A stretch of 64,000 nt of DNA. Source: Streptomyces pseudovenezuelae. GTDB taxonomy: Bacteria > Actinomycetota > Actinomycetes > Streptomycetales > Streptomycetaceae. How positions within the stretch are numbered: the first letter of the stretch is position 1; each line of letters opens with the position of its first letter. The stretch covers positions 434,001 to 498,000 of the forward strand of contig NZ_JARXVH010000005.1 of assembly GCF_029892565.1 (NCBI RefSeq), in the 5' to 3' direction. The translations under genes and the position numbers were made by a program. A model generated the notes under the pieces. That model was given only the letters and a program-made list of their open reading frames with translations. It ran no database searches and was not told where the DNA came from. Shown in pieces: positions 19,135-26,990 of the stretch.

Positions 19135-19184
19135 GCGCCGGTCCGCTGTGGCCGCGTCCCCCGCGGGCCACCTCGAACCGGCGC
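19135..19184 (+). terminator. Terminator of the TetR operon
   Basis: GCGCCGGT (19135-19142) pairs with ACCGGCGC (19177-19184) and, inside it, GTGGCC (19148-19153) with GGCCAC (19166-19171). A pyrimidine-rich stretch follows. The remaining gap to 19476 is GC-rich with no gene I can support. Confidence 0.65.
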
Positions 19185-19476
19185 CTTCTCCTGCTCCCCC
19201 GTTTTCCCCGTTCCCCCTGTTGGGACCCCGTTCCGGTCATTCCCCCGGGTTCCCCCGTGCCTCGCTCCCGCCGACAGTGCCGGCGGAAGGAGCGGATCGT
19301 GGGCGGCTCCGTTCCGGCGCCCCGTGTCGCCGGTGCCGAAGCCGTTCCCCTTTCCGTGTCTCCACTCTCTCGTTCACGCAGGTCGGGCCCCATCCGCGCG
19401 CGTACTCAACTCACCCACTAGGTACGCATACTCAGCCATCCGCACTCAGCCCCAGGACGCCGGTTCGCCGACTGGT

Positions 19477-19482
19477 TACGAT
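19477..19482 (+). promoter_or_regulatory. -10 hexamer of a probable leaderless promoter (DUF4126)
   Basis: TACGAT ends 7 nt before the GTG at 19490; there is no ribosome site between. No good -35 is seen. Confidence 0.4.
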
Positions 19483-19489
19483 CGCCTCC

Positions 19490-20104
19490 GTGTCCGTACT
19501 TCCCCTGGTCTTCACCAGCGGCTGGGCCAGCGGCATCAACGCCTACGCGGTGGTGCTGCTGCTCGGCGTGTTCGGTGCCACCGGACTGACCGACGACGTC
19601 CCCGAGGCGATGCAGCGCCCTGAGGTCCTCGTCACAGCCGGCGTGCTGTTCCTGATCGAGGCCGTCGCCGACAAGATCCCCTACCTCGACTCGGCCTGGG
19701 ACTCGGTGCACACCGTGATCCGGCCGGTCGCCGGCGCCTGGGTCGGCGCGCTGCTCGCCGGGCAGAGCGGGTCGATGAACGACGTGGTTGCGGGTCTGGT
19801 CGGCGGTTCGACGGCTCTCGCCAGCCACACGGTCAAGACCGGGACGCGGATGGCGATCAACACCTCGCCCGAGCCGTTCAGCAATGTGATCGTGAGCCTG
19901 GCCGAGGACCTCGGGGTCGGCGGGATCGTCACGTTCGCGATGTTCCATCCCCAGGCGGCGGCGATCATCGCGGCCGTGCTGCTGGTGGCCGGACTGACGG
20001 TGCTCATCTTCCTGATCTCCCGGATCCGCCGTTATCTGCGCCGCCGGGCCCAGCGGCGCGAGGAGCGCAGACTCGTCTCACGGGTGGACCGGCCGCCGGA
20101 CTGA
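19490..20104 (+). CDS. DUF4126 membrane protein
   Basis: A 204-residue integral membrane protein. It starts at once with a membrane segment (PLVFTSGWASGINAYAVVLL) and has at least three more, with VADKIPYLDSAWD and a Gly/Ser-rich region typical of DUF4126. The C-terminus is very basic (RRYLRRRAQRREERR), presumably cytoplasmic. Function unknown. The GTG start lacks a ribosome site but lies 7 nt after TACGAT, which fits a leaderless transcript and supports this start. It is followed by an FAD enzyme in its own unit. Confidence 0.82.
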   Translation: MSVLPLVFTSGWASGINAYAVVLLLGVFGATGLTDDVPEAMQRPEVLVTAGVLFLIEAVADKIPYLDSAWDSVHTVIRPVAGAWVGALLAGQSGSMNDVVAGLVGGSTALASHTVKTGTRMAINTSPEPFSNVIVSLAEDLGVGGIVTFAMFHPQAAAIIAAVLLVAGLTVLIFLISRIRRYLRRRAQRREERRLVSRVDRPPD

Positions 20105-20148
20105 CGGCAGGACCGACCGCCCGTGCCGGGATTGTCAGTGGCGGTCGA

Positions 20149-20154
20149 TAAAGT
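20149..20154 (+). promoter_or_regulatory. -10 hexamer of a probable leaderless promoter (FAD oxidoreductase)
   Basis: TAAAGT ends 7 nt before the ATG at 20162. The nearest -35-like element, TTGTCA at 20132, is too close (11 bp) to be convincing. Confidence 0.4.
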
Positions 20155-20161
20155 CGCAGGC

Positions 20162-21679
20162 ATGGGACGGATCGCGGTGATCGGCGCCGGCATGGGCGCC
20201 ATGGCGGCCGCCGCCCGGCTGGCCGTCGCGGGCCACCGGGTGGCGGTGTACGAGCATGGGGAGACGTACGGGGGAGCGGTGGGCCGCGTCGAGCGGGACG
20301 GCTTTGCCTTCGACACCGGTCCCGGTCTGCTGCCGCTGCCCGCGGTCTGGCGCGACCTGTTCGTGAAGACCGGCAAGGAGCCGCTGGAGGCGTGCGTCGA
20401 GCTGGTCCAGGTCGATCCGTCATCGCGGCACGTCTTCGCGGACGGCACCGAGGTGGCGCTGCCGAATGCCTCACGCGCGGGAACCGTCACCGCCCTGGAC
20501 GAGGCGCTCGGCGCGGGCACGGGTGACCGCTGGGGCGACTTCCTGGTGCGGGCCCGCGAGGCCTGGGACCGCACCCGCCGGCCCCTCCTGGAGGAGCCCC
20601 TGTGGTCCGACTGGCTGGTGCTGGCCGAGCGCGAGCCCTACCCGTCCGTCCCGCACAAGCGACTGCTGCGCACCCGGCGGGCGGCCACGCTCGCCGAGAT
20701 CGGCGCCTGGGAGCTGCGCGATCCCCGGCTGACCGCCCTGCTGGAGAGCCACGCGCTCGCGTACGGCCTGGATCCGCGCGTCGCCCCGGCGAGCGCCGCC
20801 GTCCTGCCGTACCTGGAGCATGCCTTCGGCACCTGGTATGTCCGGGGCGGTCTGCGGGAGTTGGCGCGCGCGGTGTACGAGCGGTGCGTGGCCCGCAGGG
20901 TCGAGTTCCACTTCGGCACCGAGGTCACCGGGATCCTGGAGAAGGACGGCCGGGCGGCGGGCGTGGAACTCGCTGACGGTTCCGTGGCGGAGGCGGACTT
21001 CGTGGTCGCCGGTGTCGCGCCCGCCGTGCTGAGCCGGTTGCGAGGTACGGCGATTCGAGGTGACGGCGAGGTCTCGCCGCAGAAGGGGCTGCCGAGCCGC
21101 CTGACGGTCCTGCTGGCGCTGCGCGGAGGACGACCGGAGGGGACGGCGCATCGGACCGTCGTACACGCGGAGGACCGCGAGCGGGAGTTGGACCTGCTGT
21201 TCGGCACGGGCACGTCGTCCGGGCCGGACACCAGACCCACGGTCACTGTGCTGCGGCCCGACGATCCGCGGTTGGTCCCGGACGCCGAGCACGAGGCGAT
21301 CAGGCTCACGGCGGTGGTGCCGGCCCAACTCAACGGGGGCCGGGCGGAGTTCGAGGGCAACGAGCGACACGCCCAGCACTTGATCGACGTCGCCGAGCGG
21401 GTCGTACCCGATCTTCGGGAGCGTCTGCTGTGGCATGAGGTACGCACCCCGACCGACATAGCGGAGGCGACCGGGACGGAAGGCGGAGCCGTACCCGCGC
21501 CCTCGCTTGCCGCGGCCGGCGGCGCGCTGCTGCACCCGGCCAACACCACAGCCCTGCCCGGCCTGTTCACCGTCGGCGGCTGGTCGCACCCGGGCGGTGG
21601 CCTGCCGCATGCGGGCATGTCGGGCGCGCTGGTGGCCGGACTGATCGTGGAGGGGCCGGAGTTCCGGGGCTCTCAGTGA
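20162..21679 (+). CDS. FAD-dependent oxidoreductase, phytoene-desaturase-like
   Basis: A 505-residue flavoprotein. The N-terminus IAVIGAGMGAMAAAARLAVAG is a dinucleotide-binding fold, with an acidic end at VAVYEH and a GG doublet (YGGAVGR). The C-terminal LFTVGGWSHPGGGLPHAGMSG is the second FAD contact of the amine oxidase / phytoene desaturase superfamily. No carotenoid genes lie nearby, so the substrate is unknown. The ATG sits 7 nt after TAAAGT. It is monocistronic and convergent with the next gene. Confidence 0.87.
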   Translation: MGRIAVIGAGMGAMAAAARLAVAGHRVAVYEHGETYGGAVGRVERDGFAFDTGPGLLPLPAVWRDLFVKTGKEPLEACVELVQVDPSSRHVFADGTEVALPNASRAGTVTALDEALGAGTGDRWGDFLVRAREAWDRTRRPLLEEPLWSDWLVLAEREPYPSVPHKRLLRTRRAATLAEIGAWELRDPRLTALLESHALAYGLDPRVAPASAAVLPYLEHAFGTWYVRGGLRELARAVYERCVARRVEFHFGTEVTGILEKDGRAAGVELADGSVAEADFVVAGVAPAVLSRLRGTAIRGDGEVSPQKGLPSRLTVLLALRGGRPEGTAHRTVVHAEDRERELDLLFGTGTSSGPDTRPTVTVLRPDDPRLVPDAEHEAIRLTAVVPAQLNGGRAEFEGNERHAQHLIDVAERVVPDLRERLLWHEVRTPTDIAEATGTEGGAVPAPSLAAAGGALLHPANTTALPGLFTVGGWSHPGGGLPHAGMSGALVAGLIVEGPEFRGSQ

Positions 21680-21751
21680 GTTCCGGGCTCGTCCGGGGCC
21701 CTCGGAGAACGCCGGAACCCTCAGTGAGCTCCGGCGGTCACCGCTGAGGCC

Positions 21752-22750
21752 TCAGAAACGGTACTGCTGCTCGTCGTACCCGTGCTGCTGCTGGCCCTGA
21801 CCCTGGCCCTGGCCGTCCTGCTGGCCCTGCCCGTTGTCCTGGTACGGGTACGCCTGCTCCTGCGGGAGTTCGCCGCCGTAGGACTCGTCGGTGCGCTGCT
21901 GCGGGACCCACACGCCGTTGCCGGGGGTGTCCGTGCCGTAGCCGGTGTTGCCGTACTGGTCCTGGCTGTAGCCCTGCTGCTGGCCGTACTGGTCGTAACC
22001 GGCGTCGTAGCCGCCGCCGTAGGACTGGGTGCCGATGTACGGGTCGGAGTAGGCCGCGTACTGCTGCTGGCCGGTGGTGTCGTAGCCGTACTGCTGCTGG
22101 TCGTAGCCCGAGTAGTCGTACGCGTAGTTCTGCTCGGCGCCCTGGGCGGCCGCCGCGTACTGGTCCTGGCCGGGGTAGGCGCCGGACTGGTCGTTGTTGG
22201 CGGCGGCGGCGTAGGCGGCCTCGCTGTACACGCCGTACGAACCGGTGTCGTCGGGCAGCGGCTGCGGCTCGTAGACCGCGGTCGACTCGGCGGCCGTGGG
22301 CTGCGCGGAGCGGGCGGGGGCGAAGACGTCGTCGCGGTCGAAGTCGTCGGCGTCCTGGCGGTAGGCCGCGCGGTCGTCGGCGTAGCCACCGTCGCCGTAA
22401 CCGCCCTCGGCCGACTGCAGGTCGGAGACCTCCAGGTTCGGGTCCTGGTGGTCGGGCTCGCCGCCGCGGCGGCGCTTGGTGTCACCGCCGGTGCCCGGCC
22501 GGCTGACCGCCCAGCCGGAGGCAAAGCCGCGGCGGAACGACAGCGTGACGTAGGTCTGCCCGACCGCGAACGCGGCGGCACCCAGTCCGATGACGATCAC
22601 CGAGGGGATCAGCACCCCGAGCACGACGCCGAGGAAGCCGACGAAGGCGAGCAGTCGCCAGCGCAACCGCGCCTTGTACTGCAGCAGCACCTCGCCCAGC
22701 AGCCACAGCGCGACGATACCGAACGCGATGTAGAGGACCGTCCAGCCCAT
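21752..22750 (-). CDS. Membrane protein with long Tyr/Gln/Gly-rich disordered tail
   Basis: A 332-residue protein with two or three membrane segments in the first 75 residues (GWTVLYIAFGIVALWLLGEV; FVGFLGVVLGVLIPSVIVIG), then about 230 residues of low-complexity sequence rich in Tyr, Gln, Gly, Asp and Ala (units such as GQQQYAAYSDPY and YGQQQGYSQDQYG). The tail looks intrinsically disordered and prion-like. The ATG follows AGGGG with 5-6 nt spacing. I do not recognise a functional family. It lies downstream of metF on the same strand, 56 bp away, so co-transcription is possible. Confidence 0.85.
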   Translation of the reverse strand: MGWTVLYIAFGIVALWLLGEVLLQYKARLRWRLLAFVGFLGVVLGVLIPSVIVIGLGAAAFAVGQTYVTLSFRRGFASGWAVSRPGTGGDTKRRRGGEPDHQDPNLEVSDLQSAEGGYGDGGYADDRAAYRQDADDFDRDDVFAPARSAQPTAAESTAVYEPQPLPDDTGSYGVYSEAAYAAAANNDQSGAYPGQDQYAAAAQGAEQNYAYDYSGYDQQQYGYDTTGQQQYAAYSDPYIGTQSYGGGYDAGYDQYGQQQGYSQDQYGNTGYGTDTPGNGVWVPQQRTDESYGGELPQEQAYPYQDNGQGQQDGQGQGQGQQQHGYDEQQYRF

Positions 22751-22806
22751 GTACGCCCCTCTCCCAGTGACCGCTACGCAGTGTGTCGTATGTCCGTGCG
22801 GCCGGT

Positions 22807-23730
22807 CTAGGCCCGCGGGGGGTGGTGCAGGCCCAGGTTTTCGTAGATTTCCAGGGACGCCGTGGAGTTGTTGAGCGTGATGAAGTGCAGTCCTGGCACA
22901 CCTTCGTCCAGGAGCCGCGCGCAGAACTCCGTGGCGAATTCGATCCCAATGGAGCGTACAGCCGCCGGATCGTCTTTTGCTGTGAGGATCCGCTCTTTCA
23001 GGACGGAGGGGATCGACGCGTTGCTGAGCTGCGGAAGTCGTTCGAGCATCTTCACGCTGGTGACCGGCATCACCTCGGGGATGACGGGGGTCGCGCAGCC
23101 TGCGGCGGCCACGCGGTCGCGCAGGCGTAGGTACGACTCCGGTTCGAAGAACATCTGCGTGATGGCGTAGTCGGCGCCGGCCCGGCATTTGTCCACAAAG
23201 TGTTCGACGTCACTGTCCCAGTCGCCGGAGCGCGGGTGCATCTCCGGGAAGGCGGCGACGCCGACGCAGAAGTCGCCGGACTCCTTGATGAGCCGCACCA
23301 GTTCGGCCGCGTAGGTCAGGCCCTGCGGGTGCGGCACCCAGTCGGCCATGGGGTCGCCGGGCGGGTCGCCGCGCACCGCGAGGATGTTGCGGATCCCGGC
23401 GTCGGCGTACTGGCCGATGATGTTGCGCAGTTCGGCGACGGAGTGGTTGACCGCGGTGAGGTGCGCGACCGGGGTCAGGGTGGTGTCGGCGACGATCTGC
23501 TGCGTCTCCCGGACGGTGCCCGCGCGGGTGGAACCGCCGGCCCCGTACGTCACGGAGACGAAGTCCGGCGCGACCGCCTCGACCCTCCGGAGGGCGCCCC
23601 ACAGGTTCCGCTCCCCCTTGGGGGTCTTCGGCGCCGAGAACTCGAACGAGTACGTCGTCTTGCCGGACGCCAGGATGTCGCGCACCGTGCGTGCGCGGTC
23701 CGTCCTGGTGGATGCGGTTCCGAGGGCCAT
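22807..23730 (-). CDS. metF: Methylenetetrahydrofolate reductase
   Basis: A 307-residue flavoenzyme that reduces 5,10-methylene-THF to 5-methyl-THF for methionine synthesis. Family features are FEFSAPKTPKGERNLW near residue 30 (with the catalytic Glu), VSVTYGAGGSTR, and the FAD loop RNILAVRGDPPGDP. The ATG has no ribosome site but lies 6 nt after TAACCT, itself 17 bp from TTGGGT, so a leaderless transcript is likely. An inverted repeat at 23801-23819 lies just upstream and may be an operator. Confidence 0.95.
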   Translation of the reverse strand: MALGTASTRTDRARTVRDILASGKTTYSFEFSAPKTPKGERNLWGALRRVEAVAPDFVSVTYGAGGSTRAGTVRETQQIVADTTLTPVAHLTAVNHSVAELRNIIGQYADAGIRNILAVRGDPPGDPMADWVPHPQGLTYAAELVRLIKESGDFCVGVAAFPEMHPRSGDWDSDVEHFVDKCRAGADYAITQMFFEPESYLRLRDRVAAAGCATPVIPEVMPVTSVKMLERLPQLSNASIPSVLKERILTAKDDPAAVRSIGIEFATEFCARLLDEGVPGLHFITLNNSTASLEIYENLGLHHPPRA

Positions 23731-23736
23731 ACCCGC

Positions 23737-23765
23737 AGGTTAACCAGGGGGCGGCGGTCACCCAA
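23737..23765 (-). promoter_or_regulatory. metF promoter, probably leaderless
   Basis: On the minus strand TTGGGT (23760-23765), 17 bp, TAACCT (23737-23742), then 6 nt to the metF ATG. Confidence 0.5.
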
Positions 23766-23800
23766 CCGGATGCCGGATATTTGCCCGGATTGTCTGCCTG

Positions 23801-23819
23801 TTGTCCACCCATCGGACAA
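23801..23819. promoter_or_regulatory. Inverted repeat upstream of metF
   Basis: TTGTCC-N7-GGACAA, 19 bp, about 35 bp upstream of the proposed -35 and 52 bp past the thiE stop. Further TGTC and GACA half-sites flank it. Either an operator for metF or part of the thiE 3' end. Confidence 0.35.
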
Positions 23820-23870
23820 CCGAACGGACAGCCGGGCGGCCCCGCGGTCCCCAACGGACCACCCGTCCCG

Positions 23871-24518
23871 TCACGCCTCCCGCAGCCGCTTCGCGAACTC
23901 CGCCGCCGCTGCCCCGGGGTCGTCGGCCTCCGTGATCGCCCGCACCACGACCACCCGGCGGGCGCCCGCCGCCAGCACCTCGTCGAGGTTGGCGAGGTCG
24001 ATGCCGCCGATGGCGAACCAGGGGCGGTCGGTGTTGAGGGCGGCGGTGTGCCGGACCAGGTCGAGGCCGGGGGCGTGCCGGCCGGGCTTGGTGGGGGTCG
24101 GCCAGCAGGGGCCGGTGCAGAAGTAGTCGACGCCTTCCTGGACGGCGGCGGCCTCGGCCTCCGGCTCCGCGTGCGTGGAGCGGCCTATGAGGACGTCGTC
24201 CCCGAGGATCGCGCGGGCCGCGGGGACCGGGAGGTCGCCCTGGCCGAGGTGGAGGACGTCGGCGCCGGCGGCGTGGGCGATGTCCGCGCGGTCGTTCACC
24301 GCGAGGAGCCTGCCGTGCCGGGCGCAGGCGTCGGCGAAGACCGCCAGGTGCTCCAGCTCCTCGGCCGCCTCCATGCCCTTGTCGCGCAACTGCACGATGT
24401 CCACGCCGCCGGCCAGCGCGGCATCGAGGAACTCCGGCAGGTCGCCCTGGCGCTTGCGAGCGTCCGTGCAGAGGTAGACACGGGCTCCGGCGAGCGCGGC
24501 GCGTGCGGTGTCGGACAT
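23871..24518 (-). CDS. thiE: Thiamine phosphate synthase
   Basis: A 215-residue TIM-barrel enzyme that joins the pyrimidine pyrophosphate and thiazole phosphate halves of thiamine. Family motifs are DIVQLRDKG (pyrophosphate contact), LLAVNDRADIA, LHLGQGDLP, GRSTHAEPEA and FCTGPCWPTPTKPG, ending in WFAIGGID. The ATG follows GGGGGA at a rather wide 7-8 nt. It is 2.5 kb from and divergent to the riboswitch-controlled thiOSG operon; I see no TPP aptamer in front of thiE itself. Confidence 0.95.
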   Translation of the reverse strand: MSDTARAALAGARVYLCTDARKRQGDLPEFLDAALAGGVDIVQLRDKGMEAAEELEHLAVFADACARHGRLLAVNDRADIAHAAGADVLHLGQGDLPVPAARAILGDDVLIGRSTHAEPEAEAAAVQEGVDYFCTGPCWPTPTKPGRHAPGLDLVRHTAALNTDRPWFAIGGIDLANLDEVLAAGARRVVVVRAITEADDPGAAAAEFAKRLREA

Positions 24519-24772
24519 GTGCGGGTCCCCCTGGTGGTCGGTTGCGTACGGTTCGGCGGGGCCGGCCCGGTCGCCGGGCGTACGAGGCCGGCCGGGCGTA
24601 CGAGCGGCTCATGCACGGTCCGCTCGCGTCACCGGCACCCGGGCCACCCCTGCCACCGGCGTACGGGCCGACCCGCACCAGTCGCGTGGCCGCGGGCCGC
24701 AAGGGACCACGGCCGTGGCGTCGTGCGTGCCCCGGCCCGTACGCCGGGCGGTTGTTCAGGCGGTGCTGCCGG
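24519..24772. other. Non-coding gap with repeated CGTACG-containing units
   Basis: These 254 bp between thiE and the DNA-binding protein gene carry no convincing gene. GCCGGGCGTACGAG occurs twice nearly back to back (around 24573 and 24591), and CGTACGG or CGTACG variants recur to about 24750. It probably holds the thiE promoter, but I cannot place one. Confidence 0.4.
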
Positions 24773-25144
24773 TCAGACGGCGAGCGCCTGGGCGCGGCGC
24801 TTCACCTCCGTACCGCGGTTCTCGGCGAGGGCCTGTGCGGGGGTGCCGGGCAGGCTCGGGTCGGGGGTGAAGAGCCATTCCAGCATCTCTTCGTCCGTGA
24901 AGCCGTCGTCCCGCAGCAGCGTCAGGGTCCCGGTCAGGCCCTTGACGACCTTCTGCTCGACCTCGTCGATGAAGGCGGCGGGGACGTGCAGCGCGCGGTT
25001 CTCACCACGGCGTACGGCGATGACTTGGCCGTCCTTGACCAGCTGCCGCACACGCGTCACCTCGACGCCGAACTGCTCGGCGATGTCGGGGAGCGTGAGC
25101 CACGCGGGGACGAGAGCATCGATCTTTGCGTCAATCTCGGTCAC
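24773..25144 (-). CDS. Rv2175c-family DNA-binding protein
   Basis: A 123-residue protein with an N-terminal helix-turn-helix (WLTLPDIAEQFGVEVTRVRQ) and a C-terminal Rv2175c-type domain (GLTGTLTLLRDDGFTDEEML, WLFTPDPSLPGTPAQALAE). In M. tuberculosis Rv2175c binds DNA and is a substrate of the neighbouring kinase PknL; here a PknL-like kinase lies 4 kb away. The GTG at 25144 has only a weak upstream AGG. An 11-bp palindrome at 25166-25176 sits about 22 bp upstream and could be an operator. Confidence 0.85.
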   Translation of the reverse strand: MTEIDAKIDALVPAWLTLPDIAEQFGVEVTRVRQLVKDGQVIAVRRGENRALHVPAAFIDEVEQKVVKGLTGTLTLLRDDGFTDEEMLEWLFTPDPSLPGTPAQALAENRGTEVKRRAQALAV

Positions 25145-25165
25145 GTCGACAAGCCTGCCATCCCG

Positions 25166-25176
25166 GACTGACAGTC
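25166..25176. promoter_or_regulatory. Short palindrome in the Rv2175c-type gene promoter region
   Basis: GACTG-A-CAGTC, a perfect 5+5 inverted repeat, 22 bp upstream of the start codon. Could be bound by the encoded helix-turn-helix protein; untested. Confidence 0.3.
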
Positions 25177-25215
25177 GGAAGCCGGGACCGCCCTACCTGC
25201 GGTTTTCCAACGGCC

Positions 25216-26445
25216 TCAGACCGACGCGACCTTCAGCGGGCGCGCCGGGTCCGCGAGCAGCTCCGGGTCCATCAGGGCCCCCGCGTCGATCAGCCGCCGC
25301 CCCTGGGCCAGGTCCCTGGGCCGGCCCACCGCGAGCAGGGCGACCAGGCGGTTCTCGCGCAGCCAGCACACGGACCAGGCGGGCCCGGACGGGTCGCCGC
25401 GCCACAGCAGCGTGTCGGCGGACGGGTGGTGGCCGGCGTACTGGACGAAGCGGCCGAACTGCTCCGACCAGAAGTACGGGACGGGGTCGTAGACCTGGGG
25501 CGCTTCGCCGACGATGTTCGCGGCGACCGTGCGCGGGCCCTGGAGGGCGTTGTCCCAGTGGTGGACCAGCAGGCGCTCGCCGTACCGCCCGGAGGGGAAG
25601 GAGGCGCAGTCGCCGACCGCGTAGACGTCCGGCGTCGAGGTGCGCAGCCGGTCGTCGGCCAGGACCTCGCGGTGGGCGCCGAGCGCGATGCCGGAGTCGG
25701 CGAGCCAGCCGGTGGCGGGGCGGGCGCCGATGCCGACCACGACCGCGCCGGCGGGCAGCCGGGAGCCGTCGGACAGGACCACCTCGCCGGGTTCGACGCG
25801 CTCCACGCGTGCGTGCGTACGCAGCGTGACGCCCGCGTCGGCGTACCAGGCGGCCATCGGCGCCGCCACCTCGGCGGGCAGCGCGCCCGCGAGCGGCCGG
25901 TCGGCGGCCTCGACGACGGTCACCGCGCAGCCCGCCTCGCGCGCGGCGGTGGCGAACTCCGCGCCGATCCAGCCCGCGCCGACGACCACGATGTCGTGCT
26001 GCCGGGCGAGCACCGGGCGCAGCCGCTCGGCGTCGTCCAGGGTGCGCAGCAGATGCACGCCGGGCACGCCGTCGGTGCCGGGCAGCCGGATCGGTTCGGC
26101 GCCGGTGGCCAGGACCAGGACGTCGTACGGGACCGGCCCGGTCTCGGTGTCCAGTGCGCGGTCGGCGGGGCGGACGCCCAACACCTCGTGGCCGAGCCGC
26201 AGTTCGATGCCGAGCGCCTCGAAGTCGACGTCGAAGGCCGAGCCCTCGGCCTTGCCCAGCAGGACGGCCTTGGACAGCGGGGGCCGGTCGTAGGGCTGAT
26301 GGGGTTCGGCGCCGAGGAGGGTGACACCGCCGGTGAAGCCCTGTTCCCGCAGGGCGACCGCGGTCTGCACCCCGGCCATGCCCGCGCCGACGACGACCAC
26401 GCGCCGCTTCGGTGACGTGCTCTCGTCCCGCGTCTGCTCGCTCAC
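25216..26445 (-). CDS. Ferredoxin-reductase-type FAD/NAD(P)-dependent oxidoreductase
   Basis: A 409-residue flavoprotein of the rubredoxin/ferredoxin reductase group. FAD fold VVVVGAGMAGVQTAVALREQG, conserved YDRPPLSK, NAD fold IVVVGAGWIGAEFATAAREAG, and the FAD-closing VYAVGDCASFPS precede a C-terminal reductase domain (YFWSEQFGRFVQYAG). Such enzymes pass electrons from NAD(P)H to ferredoxins for P450s or dioxygenases; no partner gene is adjacent. The GTG start is preceded by GGTGATC, complementary to the 16S rRNA end. A triple TGAC/GTCA site lies upstream. Confidence 0.9.
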   Translation of the reverse strand: MSEQTRDESTSPKRRVVVVGAGMAGVQTAVALREQGFTGGVTLLGAEPHQPYDRPPLSKAVLLGKAEGSAFDVDFEALGIELRLGHEVLGVRPADRALDTETGPVPYDVLVLATGAEPIRLPGTDGVPGVHLLRTLDDAERLRPVLARQHDIVVVGAGWIGAEFATAAREAGCAVTVVEAADRPLAGALPAEVAAPMAAWYADAGVTLRTHARVERVEPGEVVLSDGSRLPAGAVVVGIGARPATGWLADSGIALGAHREVLADDRLRTSTPDVYAVGDCASFPSGRYGERLLVHHWDNALQGPRTVAANIVGEAPQVYDPVPYFWSEQFGRFVQYAGHHPSADTLLWRGDPSGPAWSVCWLRENRLVALLAVGRPRDLAQGRRLIDAGALMDPELLADPARPLKVASV

Positions 26446-26461
26446 CTGATCACCATAGACA

Positions 26462-26482
26462 CCTGACAAATAGTCAGTCAGG
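26462..26482. promoter_or_regulatory. TGAC/GTCA operator-like inverted repeats
   Basis: CCTGAC and GTCAGG enclose 9 bp (26462-26482), and a second inverted repeat TGAC-N5-GTCA (26464-26476) is nested in it. It lies 17 bp upstream of the FAD reductase start and overlaps the stop codon of the gene before it. The pattern resembles TetR-type operators. Confidence 0.4.
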
Positions 26483-26828
26483 AGTCGTGCTCAGTGACCT
26501 GCTCCACAACACTGGTCCCGCTGCCCGCTCCCGACTCCCATTCCCAGGTCTCCTCAAGGCGCACACTCCCGTCCGCCAGCTCCACCACCGCCGACACGCA
26601 GTGCCCCGAGGCCGTCGTCCCGTCGGCCCGCAGCTGCACGTACCGGAAGTCCAGCCGGTCACCTGACCGAGTGCCCACGAGGTGCCCGCGCACGACGTCG
26701 CCACCCGCGTACTCGGCCCAGATCTCGCCGTCCTTCTCGTGGTACGCGAACCGGGTACGAGTACCCACCTGACCTGCGGCCTGGTCGGCGACGGGGGCGA
26801 GGACGAGGCCGTCCAGCGAGCGGGCCAT
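26478..26828 (-). CDS. Small beta-rich conserved protein
   Basis: A 116-residue cytoplasmic protein with alternating polar/hydrophobic strands: FAYHEKDGEIWAEYAGGDVV, RGHLVGTRSGDRLDFRYV, HCVSAVVELADGSVRLEETW. It matches a widespread family sometimes labelled n-acetylglutamate synthase, a name I see no support for; the sequence suggests a small lipocalin-like barrel. The chosen ATG at 26828 is where similarity-like content begins, with AAGGGAG about 10 nt upstream. It is divergent from the TPP riboswitch. Confidence 0.7.
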   Translation of the reverse strand: MARSLDGLVLAPVADQAAGQVGTRTRFAYHEKDGEIWAEYAGGDVVRGHLVGTRSGDRLDFRYVQLRADGTTASGHCVSAVVELADGSVRLEETWEWESGAGSGTSVVEQVTEHDS

Positions 26829-26885
26829 GGCGGAAGGCTCCCTTACAGAGGCGTAGAACCAAGGGCTAGGCTGGCCAACGTACAA

Positions 26886-26980
26886 GCACTCGCGGGAGTC
26901 CGGACGCACCGGGCTGAGAGGGAGGCTGGCGGCCTCCGACCGTACGAACCTGATCCGGGTCATGCCGGCGAAGGGAGGGG
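26886..26980 (+). promoter_or_regulatory. TPP riboswitch (THI element)
   Basis: The element carries the conserved TPP aptamer landmarks in order: GGGCTGAGAGG at 26931-26921 region (26921-26931), the variable P3 hairpin GGAGGCTGGCGGCCTCC, and the thi box CCGTACGAACCTGATCCGGG with the closing GCCGGCGAAGGGAG. The GGGAGG ribosome site for thiO (about 26973-26978) is part of the 3' arm, so TPP binding should hide it and block translation. Drives thiO-thiS-thiG. Confidence 0.93.
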
Positions 26981-26990
26981 CTGGACGCCC

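Noticed and set aside
24519..24772. TPP riboswitch before thiE
   Set aside because: No CTGAGA or ACCTGATC-type thi box occurs in the gap.
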